In this document: in pieces, positions 9,904 through 19,206 of the stretch
Layout of the letters: each line of letters starts with the position of its first letter
Numbering within the stretch: position 1 is the first letter of the stretch
Assembly: GCF_018361265.1 (NCBI RefSeq)
Contig: NZ_JAFLNH010000001.1
Coordinates: forward strand, 744,001-808,000
From: Mycobacterium sp. SM1
GTDB lineage: Bacteria; Actinomycetota; Actinomycetes; Mycobacteriales; Mycobacteriaceae
Length of the DNA stretch: 64,000 bases
Reading direction: 5' to 3'
Translations under genes and position numbers: made by a program
The notes under the pieces: model-generated
Told to the model about the DNA's origin: nothing
The model's input: the letters and a program-made list of their open reading frames with translations, nothing else
Databases searched by the model: none

Positions 9904-11337
9904 AGTTGCGTCCAGGGAGGTGGTGTACGACCCGCTGATTAGCGGGTGTGTCGCAGCCCAGTAGAGGGCGGTCATCGCGTGATCCTTCGAAACGACGGAT
10001 CAAGTCACCCGAAGGAGAACAACGCGATGACCAACCACCACCCTATCGATGTTGAGAAGCTGTTGGAGGAGCAACTCGCCACGGCGAGCCCGGATTTGCT
10101 GCGGGCGCTGTTGTCGACGTTTATTCAGGCCCTGATGGGCGCGGAGGCCGACGCGGTGTGCAGCGCTGGCTATGGGCAACGTAGTCCGGGTCGCACCAAT
10201 CGGCGCAACGGGTATCGGCCTCGGGATTTCGATACCCGCGTCGGCACGATCAAGCTGGCAATTCCCAAGTTGCGCCGGGGGAGCTATTTCCCGGACTGGC
10301 TGCTGGAGCGGCGCAAGCGGGCCGAGCGGGCGCTGACCAGTGTGGTGGCGACCTGCTATCTGCTCGGTGTGTCCACCCGGCGCATGGAGCGCCTCGTCGA
10401 ATCCCTCGGCGTGACAAGCCTTTCTAAATCGCAGGTCTCGGTCATGGCTGCCGAGCTCGATGAGGCGGTGGAGGCGTTTCGCACCCGCCCACTGGATGCC
10501 GGCCCCTACACGTTTGTGGCCGCGGACGCCCTGGTGCTCAAGGTGCGCGAGGGCGGGCGGGTGGTCGGGGTGCACACCCTGATCGCCACCGGCGTCAACG
10601 CCGAGGGCTACCGCGAAATCCTGGGCGTGCAGGTCACCTCCGCCGAGGATGCAGCGGGCTGGTTGGCGTTCTTCCGCGACCTGGTGGCTCGCGGGCTGTC
10701 CGGGGTGGCCCTGGTCACCAGTGACGCCCATCCCGGGCTGGTCGAGGCCATTGGCGCCACCTTGCCCGGAGCGGCCTGGCAGCGCTGCCGCACCCATTAC
10801 GCGGTCAACCTGATGACCGTCACCCCGAAATCGTCCTGGCCATGGGTGCGCACCCTGCTGCACTCGATCTTCGACCAGCCTGACGCGGAATCTGTTGCAG
10901 CTCAGTATGATCGAGTACTCGACGCGCTGAGTGGCAAGCTGCCGAAAGTGGCTGAGCACCTTGATGCCGCCCGCGCCGAGCTGCTGGCGTTCACCGCCTT
11001 CCCCAAACAGATCTGGCGCCAGATTTGGTCGAATAATCCCCAGGAGCGGCTCAACAAAGAGATCCGGCGCCGAACCGACGTGGTGGGCATCTTCCCCGAT
11101 CGCAGTGCGATCATCCGCCTCGTCGGCGCGGTGTTAGCTGAACAGCACGACGAATGGATCGAAGGCCGCCGCTACCTTGGCCTCGACGTGCTCACCCGAT
11201 CCCGCGCAGTGCTGGCCACCACCGACCAACCGGTCGATGACCAGTCCGGCACCACCACGCCGGCATTGACGGCCTAAACTCCCACCCGAAGGGTCACGCA
11301 TCGAGCGAACTCATACACCACCACTCCGGACTTGGCC
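9904..11337 (+). mobile_element. IS256-family IS1081-like element, copy 2 (1,434 bp)
   Basis: This is the same 1,434-bp sequence as copy 1, in the same orientation, offset by exactly 7,688 bp. It is flanked by its own 8-bp duplication GAACCCGG, different from that of copy 1, so the two are independent insertions. It interrupts istA. The lack of visible differences between the copies suggests recent transposition. Confidence 0.94.
10027..11277 (+). CDS. IS1081-like transposase, copy 2
   Basis: The intact 416-residue IS256-family transposase encodes the same protein as the gene at 2339-3589, with the same ATG after GAAGGAGA. Having two intact copies means either could mobilise both elements. 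Nothing in the flanking istA fragments is expected to affect its expression, because its promoter should lie within the element's own first 120 bp. Confidence 0.93.
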   Translation: MTNHHPIDVEKLLEEQLATASPDLLRALLSTFIQALMGAEADAVCSAGYGQRSPGRTNRRNGYRPRDFDTRVGTIKLAIPKLRRGSYFPDWLLERRKRAERALTSVVATCYLLGVSTRRMERLVESLGVTSLSKSQVSVMAAELDEAVEAFRTRPLDAGPYTFVAADALVLKVREGGRVVGVHTLIATGVNAEGYREILGVQVTSAEDAAGWLAFFRDLVARGLSGVALVTSDAHPGLVEAIGATLPGAAWQRCRTHYAVNLMTVTPKSSWPWVRTLLHSIFDQPDAESVAAQYDRVLDALSGKLPKVAEHLDAARAELLAFTAFPKQIWRQIWSNNPQERLNKEIRRRTDVVGIFPDRSAIIRLVGAVLAEQHDEWIEGRRYLGLDVLTRSRAVLATTDQPVDDQSGTTTPALTA

Positions 11338-11809
11338 GAACCCGGCGACAGCCAAGCGGGTCGCGGTGTGGGCGTTCGTGATGGTGTTGGCGTGCTCGCG
11401 GCACCTGTTCGTGCGACCCGTGATCCGCATGGACCAAACTACCTGGTGTGCTTGCCATGTCGAGGCATTTGAATTCTTCGATGGTGTCCCGGCCCGGCTG
11501 GTGTGTGACAACCTGAAGACCGGGGTGGACAAGCCCGACCTGTATGACCCCAAAATCAAAATCAATCGCGCCTACGCCGAACTCGCCGCCCACTATGACT
11601 GCTTGATCGACCCGGCGAGAGCGTTCAAACCCAAGGACAAACCGCGCGTCGAACGGCCAATGACCTATGTGCGGGACTCGTTTTGGCGCGGCCGCCAGTT
11701 CACCTCACTGGCCCAGATGCAGGCCGAAGCACTGCGGTGGAGCCGGGAGGTGGCCGGGCTACGGCATTCACGCGCCCTCGACCGCGGTCAGCCACTGCGG
11801 GTGTTCGAG
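11338..11809 (+). pseudogene. istA fragment 2 (catalytic core)
   Basis: The frame continues from fragment 1: NPATAKRVAVWAFVMVLACS, then HVEAFEFFDGVPARLVCDNL with the second catalytic Asp region, and ARAFKPKDKPRVERPM with the Glu region. It ends at LRVFE, where an IS256-type element has entered. The last 8 bases, TGTTCGAG (11802-11809), are repeated at 13300-13307. There is no internal stop, so the sequence was functional until the insertions. Confidence 0.9.
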
Positions 11810-13299
11810 GGTCGTGTCCCTGCGGCGGTGTAAAAGGGTTCGGACGTAGGTTCCCTCGAAGACCAGCAAGTCTGAAGGAAGGAGCCTACGTCCGTGTCGA
11901 AAAGAGTATCGCCTGCCGAGCGGTTGCGCGCGGAGATTGATGGGGTGTTCGCCGGTGGTGAGGATTTGTCGCGTGCAGTCGAGCGGGTGGCCCAGTTGGG
12001 CGCGCAGCTACTGCTGCAGTGCGCGTTGGAGGCCGAGGTGAGCGCGTTTTTGGGCCGGGATCGCTACCAGCGGGCCGCTACCAGCGAGGATCCGCGGGCT
12101 GGGATGCGTAACGGGTATTGCCCGACCACGGTCAAAACGACCGCCGGCCCGATCACGCTGCACCGGCCGAAGGTGCGCGGCACCACCGAGCGGTTCGCCA
12201 GCCAGTTGTTCGGCACGGGGGTGACCAAGACCAACGCGCTGGAGTCGCTGGTGATCGCCGGGTTCGTGCGCGGGTTGTCGACCCGCGATGTGGAGGCCAC
12301 CTTGGTCGAGGCGCTCGGCGAGGGCGCGGCGGTGTCGAAGTCGACGGTGTCGCGGGTCTGCGAGGACATCAAGACCCAGTTCGAGTCCTGGAGCCGTCGG
12401 CGCCTCGACGAGGTGGAGCTGGACTACCTGTTTTTGGACGGCAGCCATTTCACGTACCACGCCAACGCCTCGGCCGAGCCGGTGCTCGCGGCGTGGGGCA
12501 TCGACACCGACGGCAAACCGGTGTTCGTCGGGCTGGAGGCCGCCGCGAGCGAGTCCGGGGATGCCTGGGAGGGGTTTTTGCGCGGGCTCGGCGAGCGCGG
12601 GCTGGCCTGCCCGCTGCTGGTGATCAGCGACGGCGCACCGGGGTTGATCGGCGCGGTGGAGCGCACCATGGGTGCCGCGCTGCGCCAGCGGTGTCTGGTG
12701 CATCGCGCCAGAAACATCCTTGCCAAAGTGCCCAAAAACGCCCAAGCCGAGGTGAAGGCCGACTACTGGGCGATCTTCGATGTGCCCGAGAACATCGCGC
12801 CTGGCCGCGACGCGGTCACCTACGTGCACAAGAGGATCGACGCGTTCGCCAAGCGTTGGCGCGACTCGTATCCGGCGGCGGTGCGCTGCTTGATGACCGT
12901 GACTCGCGGACGGTCTACCTGCGGTTCCCACGGGAGCATTGGGCCCGGGTGCGCCACTCCAATTTCATCGAGCGCACCTTCGGGGAGACCCGCCGCCGAG
13001 TCAAGGTCATCGGCCGACTGCCCGGCGAGCACTCCTGCCTGAAGCTGGTGTGGGCCGTACTCGACCGCGCCTCGGCCGGCTGGCGCGGGTTCACCATGAC
13101 ACCGGCCGGGCTACGGCTACTACAGGACCTGCGAAGGTCGTTGCATGACCCACCGACCAAACTGCCGCAACGAAATTCGGAAGTACGCGCCGAAACCGGA
13201 GCGGCGCCGGCCGATGCTGTCGGCGCCATCGCATAAAATCACAATCGCAAGTGAGCGGAATCTATGCCCGAACTTTTACACCGCGATTGGGACGCCACC
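11810..13299 (+). mobile_element. IS256-family element, second type (1,490 bp)
   Basis: The ends are fixed by the 8-bp target duplication TGTTCGAG on both sides. The terminal inverted repeats align without gaps: GGTCGTGTCCCTGCG followed by GCGGTGTAAAAG on the left, and GGTGGCGTCCCAATC followed by the same 12-mer on the right (read inward). The sequence is unrelated to the IS1081-like copies beyond family level. It lies inside istA. Confidence 0.92.
11894..13236 (+). pseudogene. IS256-family transposase with a frameshift
   Basis: The gene starts at GTG 11894 (MSKRVSPAERLRAEIDGVFA) and holds the IS256 catalytic region: D in DYLFLDGSHF, D in LVISDGAPGLIG and H/R in CLVHRARNILAK. Around 12,895-12,910 the frame slips. 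The C-terminal third, including the Glu-containing motif NFIERTFGETRRRVK, continues in the next frame to the stop at 13,236. One base change would restore about 447 residues. As it stands the copy is probably inactive. A programmed shift is unlikely because IS256 elements do not use one. Confidence 0.87.
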
Positions 13300-13399
13300 T
13301 GTTCGAGGCGTTCGAGGCACAAGCATTGAAGCCATCGCCGCGCGACGCGTTCGAACTCGCCACCTGGTCCATCGGCACCGTCGGTGTCGACACGCACCT
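13300..13399 (+). pseudogene. istA fragment 3
   Basis: This short piece of istA reads FEAFEAQALKPSPRDAFELA and then TWSIGTVGVDTHL. It fits exactly between fragment 2 (ending VFE) and fragment 4 (starting HLKVGKALYSVPW) in IS21 transposases of this type. Its left edge carries the duplicated TGTTCGAG; its right edge is the CACCT (13395-13399) at which the Tn554-like element entered. The fragment is recognisable only by rejoining the flanks. Confidence 0.85.
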
Positions 13400-13428
13400 A
13401 TTGACTGAACTAATCACAGCCTCTGGGC

Positions 13429-14646
13429 ATGTCGGCGGGGTTGCGGCCGGACAGGTGCTTACCGTCTGTGGCCGTGTTCGACGAAGCATCAGAGGTGTCC
13501 AGGGATCTGGCCGGCTTACGAATTCCGGCGGTCGGGTCAGTTGTTGCGACCGGTTCGAAGTGGGAGCCGTATCGGTTGCTCGACCCGGCTGGGGAACCGG
13601 TGGAGTCGGCAACGGCCTTCTTTGGTGACCTCCTGGCGGCGGGGCGCAGCGGGGCGACGGTTCGTTCGTATGGGATGGACTTGCTGCGCTGGTTTCGATT
13701 CTTATGGGTGTTCGGGGTGTCGTGGGATCGGGCGACCCGGGTCGAGTCGCGGGACTTCTGCCGTTGGTTGGCGATCGCCGGTCGCGGCGGTGGGCCGTAC
13801 TCGGCGTCGGTGCGCGCGCACAGCGAGACGGTGCTCCGCGGGTTCTACGACTTTCACCGTGATATCGGCACGGGGCCGATGCTGAACCCGTTTCCGCTGG
13901 ACCGGTCCCGGCGCGGTGGTCGAGCGCATGCGCACCACAATCCGATGGAGCCATATGGCAATGAGAAGCTCGGCTTGTATCGGCCGCGGCTGCCGCGGCG
14001 GATTCCGCGAAGTATTCCCGATGCACAGTTCAACGAGATCTTCACCCGGTTGCCGTCGCATCGGGACCGGGCGCTAGTGGCGTTCTACGTCTCCACCGGG
14101 GCGCGGGCATCGGAGTTGTTGTCGACGACCCAGGGCGGGGTGGATCCCGGGCGTCAGTTGATTGCGGTGGTGCGCAAGGGAACCCGAGAACTCCAGGAGT
14201 TGCCGGCGTCGTCGGATGCGTTTGTGTGGCTGCGGTTGTATCAGGTTGAGATGGAGGGGCTGATCCCGCGCGGGCGCACCAAGCCGCTGTGGTGGACTCG
14301 GCGGCAGCCGGTTCGCCCGCTGACCTACCATGCGGTGCACCGGATGTTCGAGCGGGTCAACGCCGAGGCGGGCACGTCGGCGACATTGCACGCGTTGCGA
14401 CACACCGCCGCCTACCGGATGGCCGACGATCCAGCGATGCCGTTGACCGATGTCCAGTACGTGTTGGGGCATGCTCGGCTGACCACTACCCAGATCTATA
14501 CGACACCCCGGCAGGAGGACGTCATCGCCCGAGTGTTGGCTCATCATGCCGAGCGAACCCGTAAAGCCAGCCTGCCACCTGCGCCACCGGCCCCGGGTTA
14601 CCGGGCGGAGACCATGGAGGTGCTGTTCGGACGGAGCAAGCGGTGA
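13429..14646 (+). CDS. Tyrosine recombinase, Tn554 TnpA-like
   Basis: This 405-residue site-specific recombinase has an N-terminal SAM-like core-binding domain (about residues 60-150) and a C-terminal catalytic domain. The catalytic set is visible: Arg in VSTGARASELL, His-x-x-Arg in LHALRHTAAYR, His in LGHARLTTTQ and the nucleophile Tyr in QIYTTPRQED. The frame is intact. Its stop overlaps the next gene's start by four bases, so the two recombinases are translationally coupled and probably act together, as in Tn554-type transposition. ATG 13429 begins only 30 bp from the element's left end. Confidence 0.88.
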   Translation: MSAGLRPDRCLPSVAVFDEASEVSRDLAGLRIPAVGSVVATGSKWEPYRLLDPAGEPVESATAFFGDLLAAGRSGATVRSYGMDLLRWFRFLWVFGVSWDRATRVESRDFCRWLAIAGRGGGPYSASVRAHSETVLRGFYDFHRDIGTGPMLNPFPLDRSRRGGRAHAHHNPMEPYGNEKLGLYRPRLPRRIPRSIPDAQFNEIFTRLPSHRDRALVAFYVSTGARASELLSTTQGGVDPGRQLIAVVRKGTRELQELPASSDAFVWLRLYQVEMEGLIPRGRTKPLWWTRRQPVRPLTYHAVHRMFERVNAEAGTSATLHALRHTAAYRMADDPAMPLTDVQYVLGHARLTTTQIYTTPRQEDVIARVLAHHAERTRKASLPPAPPAPGYRAETMEVLFGRSKR

Positions 14647-17066
14647 CCATTGCCGGCGTCGAAGCGACAGCGACCCGTATACCAACATCGGAATCTAGTG
14701 AAGCACAGCCGCATTGGCGGGACCGTTACCCCGCTCGGGCAGTCGGATCGGCATGGGCGACGACCCAGCTCGACCGCGCAAACGTCGATCGGGTGGTGGC
14801 CTCAGCGACCAGAGCGATGGCCTCGGAGCGGGTGCGGGACAACCGCCGGTTGGGTCTGCCACTGCTACTGGACTGGCTTGACGAGCAGCCGGGCGACACC
14901 TGGCAGGACCGCTGGCTGGCCAGCGGCGCTGACGACGCCGGCGAGGACTGGGCACAGATCCCTGGGCAGTGGCTGCGCAGCCGCGGTCAATACTCCGGGC
15001 ACAGGCTGGGGTTGATGACCAGCTCGCTGCTGCTCGTCGTTGGCGCCGATGTGATCCGGCCCTCCCTGCACTGGTTGTTGACCGCGGGCAAGAAACGCAA
15101 ACTGGTCCGCAACATGGTCCACGGCCGCGACCGGGCCGGGTTCGACATGCTGCGGCAGCGCTGCGAACAGGATCCCGCACTGCGCAAAGACGTCAGAGTC
15201 GACGTCCTGTTCCGATCCGCTGTGATCGTCGCCGCCAAGGGCGGATGCCTGTCGGATGTCACCGTCGGTGACGTCCTTGAGATCCTCGATGCCGAACGTG
15301 AAATCCGTGGCCGGGCCAGTTCGGCGATTGCGACGTTTCGGATGCTGCGCAAAGCAGGCATTTTCGGCGCCGACGTGCCCACACTGCGTGAGATCCGCAG
15401 CTTCGGTCAGCGCACGGTTGAGCAGCTCGTCGACCGATATCCGATCGCCTGTCAACCGATGCGGGATCTGCTGGTGGACTATCTGCGTGACCGCCAACCC
15501 GCCGTCGACTACTCCCGGCTGACCGGGCTGGTTCATCACCTGGTCCCATGTTTTTGGGTCGATCTGGAACAACACCACCCCGGCATCGACTCGCTCAAGC
15601 TGCCGCGCGACGTGGCCGGAGCGTGGAAGCGGCGACTGCGCACTAAGACGACCACGGTGATTCGCGACGGGCAACGCGTTGAGGTCGTTCGCGAGCGGAT
15701 GGGCTATCTCGACGTGCTCTCCTCGGTTCGGGCGTTCTACCTGGATCTGGCGGAATGGGCACTGGAAGATCCGGCTCGCTGGGGCCCGTGGGTCGCGCCG
15801 TGTCCGATCAGCCAGGAAGACCTCGTCCGCCGCAAGTTCGTCCGCCGCCGCAAGGCCCGCATGGACAGCCGAACCCGCGACCGGCTACCTGTGCTGCCGA
15901 TCCTCGTCGAAACCACCGACCGCTGGCGCCGCGAATCTCAAGAGCTGTTCGCCGCCGGCCAGCAGACCCCGCCCGGGCAGGCGTTCACCGTCGCGGGAAG
16001 GACCTTCACCCGGGTCGATCGGCCCCACGCGCCTGCCCGCAATATCTGGGCTCGCGAACCTGACACCGGCAAGCTGTTACTGCTGAATCGGGCCGAGGAG
16101 CATGCGTTCTGGGCCTGGGCGGTCGTCGAGGTGTTGCGGCACACCGGAATCCGCGTCGAGGAACTGCTCGAACTCACCCATCACAGCCTCGTTCAATACC
16201 GCCTACCCAGCACCGGCGAACTCGTGCCGCTGCTACAGATCGCGCCGTCGAAGACCGACGCCGAGCGGCTGCTGTTGATCAGTCCCGAACTCGCCGATGT
16301 CTTCAGCGCAATCATCTGCCGCATCCGCCGGCCCGACGGAACAGTCCCACTGGTGAAAGCTCGCGACAGCCACGAACGGATATGGATGCCACCGGCCGCA
16401 CTACTGTTCCAACACCCCATCGGGGGCGAAAACCACTCGTTTAGCCATGCATTCGTCAGCGATCTACTGGATGAGGCCCTCGCCAGAACGGGGCTGACCG
16501 GCCCCGCCACCGGCGAACCGCTGCGGTTCACCGCTCACGACTTCCGCCGCATCTTCATCACCGACGCCGTCCTCAATGGGCTGCCACCCCACATCGCCCA
16601 AATCATCGCTGGCCATCGCGACATCGGCGTCACCATGGGATACAAGGCGGTCTATCCCGACGAAGCCATCACCACCCACCTAGCCTTCCTCGCCCGCCGC
16701 CGCAGGCTGCGCCCCACCGAGGAATACCGTCAGCCCACCGACGAGGAATGGCAGCAGTTCCTCGGCCACTTCGAACGACGCAAGGTCTCCGTCGGCACCT
16801 GCGGTCGCGCGTTCGGCACCAACTGCATCCATGAACACGCTTGTGTCAGATGCTCGTTGCTCTGGCCCGACCCTGCCCAACGAGCCCGACTGCTCGAGAT
16901 CCGCGACAACCTCAAAGCCCGCATCGCCGAGGCCGAACGCGAAGGCTGGCTCGGCGAAGTCGAAGGACTCCGGGTCAGCGTCGCCGGCGCCGAAGACAAA
17001 CTCGCCCAGATCGAAAGACGCCACCACAAAACGGACCTCGGCATCCCACGACCCTTCACAGACTGA
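14643..17066 (+). CDS. Large tyrosine recombinase, Tn554 TnpB-like
   Basis: This 807-residue recombinase is much longer than a normal integrase. A long helical N-terminal region (1-430) precedes a catalytic domain with Arg in LRHTGIRVEELLEL, His-x-x-Arg in FTAHDFRRIFI, His in IAGHRDIGVTMGY and Tyr soon after (GYKAVYPDEA). The C-terminus adds a cysteine-rich, zinc-like motif (CGRAFGTNCIHEHACVRC) and a charged coiled-coil tail. The gene is intact and overlaps the 405-aa recombinase gene by 4 bp. It is longer than Tn554 TnpB (about 630 aa) but of the same plan. Confidence 0.87.
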   Translation: MTIAGVEATATRIPTSESSEAQPHWRDRYPARAVGSAWATTQLDRANVDRVVASATRAMASERVRDNRRLGLPLLLDWLDEQPGDTWQDRWLASGADDAGEDWAQIPGQWLRSRGQYSGHRLGLMTSSLLLVVGADVIRPSLHWLLTAGKKRKLVRNMVHGRDRAGFDMLRQRCEQDPALRKDVRVDVLFRSAVIVAAKGGCLSDVTVGDVLEILDAEREIRGRASSAIATFRMLRKAGIFGADVPTLREIRSFGQRTVEQLVDRYPIACQPMRDLLVDYLRDRQPAVDYSRLTGLVHHLVPCFWVDLEQHHPGIDSLKLPRDVAGAWKRRLRTKTTTVIRDGQRVEVVRERMGYLDVLSSVRAFYLDLAEWALEDPARWGPWVAPCPISQEDLVRRKFVRRRKARMDSRTRDRLPVLPILVETTDRWRRESQELFAAGQQTPPGQAFTVAGRTFTRVDRPHAPARNIWAREPDTGKLLLLNRAEEHAFWAWAVVEVLRHTGIRVEELLELTHHSLVQYRLPSTGELVPLLQIAPSKTDAERLLLISPELADVFSAIICRIRRPDGTVPLVKARDSHERIWMPPAALLFQHPIGGENHSFSHAFVSDLLDEALARTGLTGPATGEPLRFTAHDFRRIFITDAVLNGLPPHIAQIIAGHRDIGVTMGYKAVYPDEAITTHLAFLARRRRLRPTEEYRQPTDEEWQQFLGHFERRKVSVGTCGRAFGTNCIHEHACVRCSLLWPDPAQRARLLEIRDNLKARIAEAEREGWLGEVEGLRVSVAGAEDKLAQIERRHHKTDLGIPRPFTD

Positions 17067-17109
17067 CGAACCGCAACCAGAATCTCGAAAATCTGTTCGG
17101 TTCAGAGAA

Positions 17110-17636
17110 CACCTCAAAGTCGGCAAGGCCCTCTACAGCGTGCCGTGGCGGCTGATCGGGCAGCGCCTGCACGCCCGCACCGCCGGTGACATCGTGCAGA
17201 TCTTCGCCAGCAACGAGGTCGTCGCCACCCACGCGCGGCGGCCCTCCGGGCGCTCCACCGACTTCGCCCACCACCCGCCGGAAAAGGCCGCCTTCGCGAT
17301 GAAAACCCCAACCCGGTGCCGGCACACCGCCGCCAAGATCGGGCCGCACTGTGAGGCCGTGATCGCCGAATTCATGCGCGACAACGCAATCCACCACCTG
17401 CGGGCCGCGCAAGGAGTGCTCGGGCTGCGCGACAAACACGGCTGTGACCGCCTCGAGGCCGCCTGCGCTCGCGCGCTCACCGTCGGCGATCCGGCGTATC
17501 GGACCATCAAAGGCATCCTCACCGCCGGCACCGAACACGACGGCGCCACCCAACCGGCAACCGGCGCCGCCGCCACCGCAGCGTTCCTGCGCGGCCCCGA
17601 CCAGTTCGGCGCAGGCGACACCACCGGCGTCGCCTG
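17110..17636 (+). pseudogene. istA fragment 4 (C-terminal)
   Basis: The C-terminal part of IstA resumes with HLKVGKALYSVPWRLIGQRL and runs through HARRPSGRSTDFAHHPPEK and YRTIKGILTAGTEHDGATQP to a TGA at 17634-17636. It is open throughout, so the damage to istA comes only from insertions. In an intact IS21 the istB gene would start at or overlap this stop; here most of istB is missing. Confidence 0.88.
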
Positions 17637-17673
17637 AAGATCAACCAATCCCGGAATCTAACCCAAGCGTGCA

Positions 17674-17853
17674 GTCAGCGGCAAGCCGCTGATACTGACC
17701 TCCAACCGTGCCCCGAGCGACTGGTACGGCCTGTTTCCTAACCCCGTCGTCGCCGAATCACTACTTGACCGCATCGTCAACACCAGTCACCAGATCCTCA
17801 TGGATGGACCCAGCTACCGGCCCCGTAAACGGCCCGGACGCAACACCGGCTAG
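17674..17853 (+). pseudogene. istB 3' fragment
   Basis: Only about the last 59 codons of the IS21 ATPase helper IstB remain: VSGKPLILTSNRAPSDWYGL, then FPNPVVAESLLDRIVNTSHQ and a basic tail ending NTG-stop. The Walker A and B motifs are gone, because roughly 600 bp were deleted between the istA stop and here. The right-end repeats of the IS21 element follow from 17,899. Confidence 0.88.
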
Positions 17854-17970
17854 ACAACACCACCGCGGGGCACGGTAAGACCTACCATCGAGGCCCGCAC
17901 CTGGGGAATTCCGTGACGGCAACCGGGAAATCCCCCGAAAGTGTGGAGGCATGCACTATGAGGTAAGGGC

Positions 17971-18261
17971 ATGTCAGAGACGCGCAGGAAGTTCGACCGG
18001 GAGTTTCGGGAGGGAGCGGTACGGATAGTCCGGGATACCGGTAAGCCGATCGCGCAGGTGGCCCGAGACCTCGGGATCCATCCGGGCACCCTGGGTAATT
18101 GGGTTGCCAAAGATCGTGCTGAGCGGGAAGGCGCCCAGGGGCTTTCCACCGCTGATATCGCCGAGTTGAAGCGGCTGCGCGCCGAGGTCGCCGAGCTGCG
18201 CATGGAGCGTGATGTGCTCAAGCGATCCGTGGTCGGCTGGGTCAAGGAGGCGACGAGGTGA
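17971..18261 (+). CDS. IS3 orfA (copy 1)
   Basis: This 96-residue DNA-binding subunit has a helix-turn-helix ([20 protein letters not shown]) followed by a leucine-zipper-like helix ([20 protein letters not shown]). It differs from the copy at 35734-36024 by at least two residues (Ala for Gly in LSTADIAE, Thr for Ser near the end). The stop overlaps the orfB GTG. OrfA alone usually represses or modulates transposition; a fusion with OrfB would be needed for activity, and orfB is broken here. Confidence 0.88.
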   Translation: MSETRRKFDREFREGAVRIVRDTGKPIAQVARDLGIHPGTLGNWVAKDRAEREGAQGLSTADIAELKRLRAEVAELRMERDVLKRSVVGWVKEATR

Positions 18262-19151
18262 GTGTGGCCCGCTTTATCGCCGACCAGAGGACCGTGCATC
18301 GGGTGCCACACACGGTGTGCTGCGCGCTTTTGGGGGTCAGCGTTTCCTGGTTCTATAAGTGGCTGGACCGCGAGCCCACTGAGCGGCAGCGACGCCGCGC
18401 GCGGCTGGATGCGCGAGTGGCGGAGCTGTTCGAGCGCTCCCAGCGCACGTACGGCTCGCCGCGGATCCACGCCGACCTGCTCGCTGAGGGCTGGAAGGTC
18501 AGCGTGAACACGGTGGCCGACTCGATGCGCCGGCAAGGGCTGGCCGGGCGCAAGCCTAAGCGCCCCAGGGGGTTGACCCGCCAGGACAAGAAGGCGCCTC
18601 AGTTCCCCGACCTGCTCAAACGGGACGTCACCGCCGCAGCGCCCAACCGGGCGTGGTGCGGTGATATCACCGAAATCCCCACCGATGAGGGCAAACTGTC
18701 TTTGGCTTCGGTCTTGGACCTGTGCGGGTGACGTTTGCTGGCTTGCCCGATGTCGGAGCACCCCGATGCGGAGCTTGCCAGCGACGCGATCAAGATGGCC
18801 GTCGCAGTACGTGGCGGGCGCGCAGCGATCGCTGGCGTGATCTTTCACACTGATCGCGGATCTACCTACACCGCCAATGATTTCACTAAGCTGTGCCGCA
18901 AGCTCGGGGTGCGCCAATCGATGGGACGTGTCGGGTCGTGCTTCGACAACGCCGCCAGCGAGGCGTTCTTCTCCACCCTCGAACACGAGGTGCTGTCCCG
19001 CCACCACTTCGCCACCAAGGCACAGGCACGCGAGGCCATCACCACCTGGTGCTACGAGTTCTACAACACCCGACGTCGGCACAGCTCAGCCGGGTTGCTG
19101 CCACCCGTCGAATACGAAAAAATCACGGCCATCCAACCGGAGGCCGCATAA
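18258..19151 (+). pseudogene. IS3 orfB (copy 1), nonsense mutation
   Basis: This is the DDE transposase half, 297 codons plus stop. The sister copy is open throughout, but here a CGA codon has become TGA at 18729-18731, just after SVLDLCG, which removes the second and third catalytic acids from the first product. The downstream part ([20 protein letters not shown], then [18 protein letters not shown] and the E-containing [15 protein letters not shown]) is otherwise intact. Unless the stop is read through, this copy cannot move itself, though the sister copy could supply transposase. Confidence 0.92.
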
Positions 19152-19206
19152 CGGAAACCTCCACGTTTTCAGGGGAAACCCAACCCCTGGGGAATTATGT
19201 GACGGT

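Larger units (their letters stand above)
13400..17109 (+). mobile_element. Tn554-like element with two tyrosine recombinases
   Basis: The element is about 3.7 kb and bounded by CACCT on both sides (13395-13399 and 17110-17114), exactly where the istA frame is interrupted; removing one copy restores the frame. Short inverted motifs CTGAAC (13405-13410) and GTTCAG (17100-17105) lie near the ends. It contains only two overlapping recombinase genes of about 400 and 800 residues, arranged like tnpA-tnpB of Tn554. No third gene (tnpC) and no cargo are present, and only 43 bp separate the second gene from the right end. Confidence 0.78.
17928..19178 (+). mobile_element. IS3-family element, copy 1 of a repeated pair (1,251 bp)
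   Basis: Inverted repeats of about 20 bp (TCCCCCGAAAGTGTGGAGG on the left, near-complement on the right) bound an orfA-orfB pair. An almost identical copy lies at 34817-36067 in the opposite orientation. This copy sits between the two right-end repeats of the IS21 element. The exact ends are uncertain by 3 bp, and no clean target duplication is visible. Confidence 0.87.
9276..19206 (+). mobile_element. IS21-family element broken by four nested insertions
   Basis: IS21 elements carry repeated terminal motifs, and here TCACGGAATTCCCCACCCTGG (left, 9281-9301) and a near copy at 9305-9324 mark the left end. Their inverse (CTGGGGAATTCCGTGACGG near 17901, and again near 19188) marks the right end. 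Removing the inserted elements leaves istA in four pieces that join in order and a 3' scrap of istB. The insertions are an IS1081-like copy (9904-11337), another IS256 element (11810-13299), a Tn554-like element (13400-17109) and an IS3 copy (17928-19178) placed between the two right-end repeats. Confidence 0.85.

Noticed and set aside
14865..15674. 269-codon open frame opposite the large recombinase
   Set aside because: It is antisense to a gene with a full catalytic motif set and shows no domain.
13400..17109. Recombinase-in-trio (RIT) element
   Set aside because: RIT elements have three similar-sized recombinases; here there are two, of 405 and 807 residues, which fits a Tn554 plan better.
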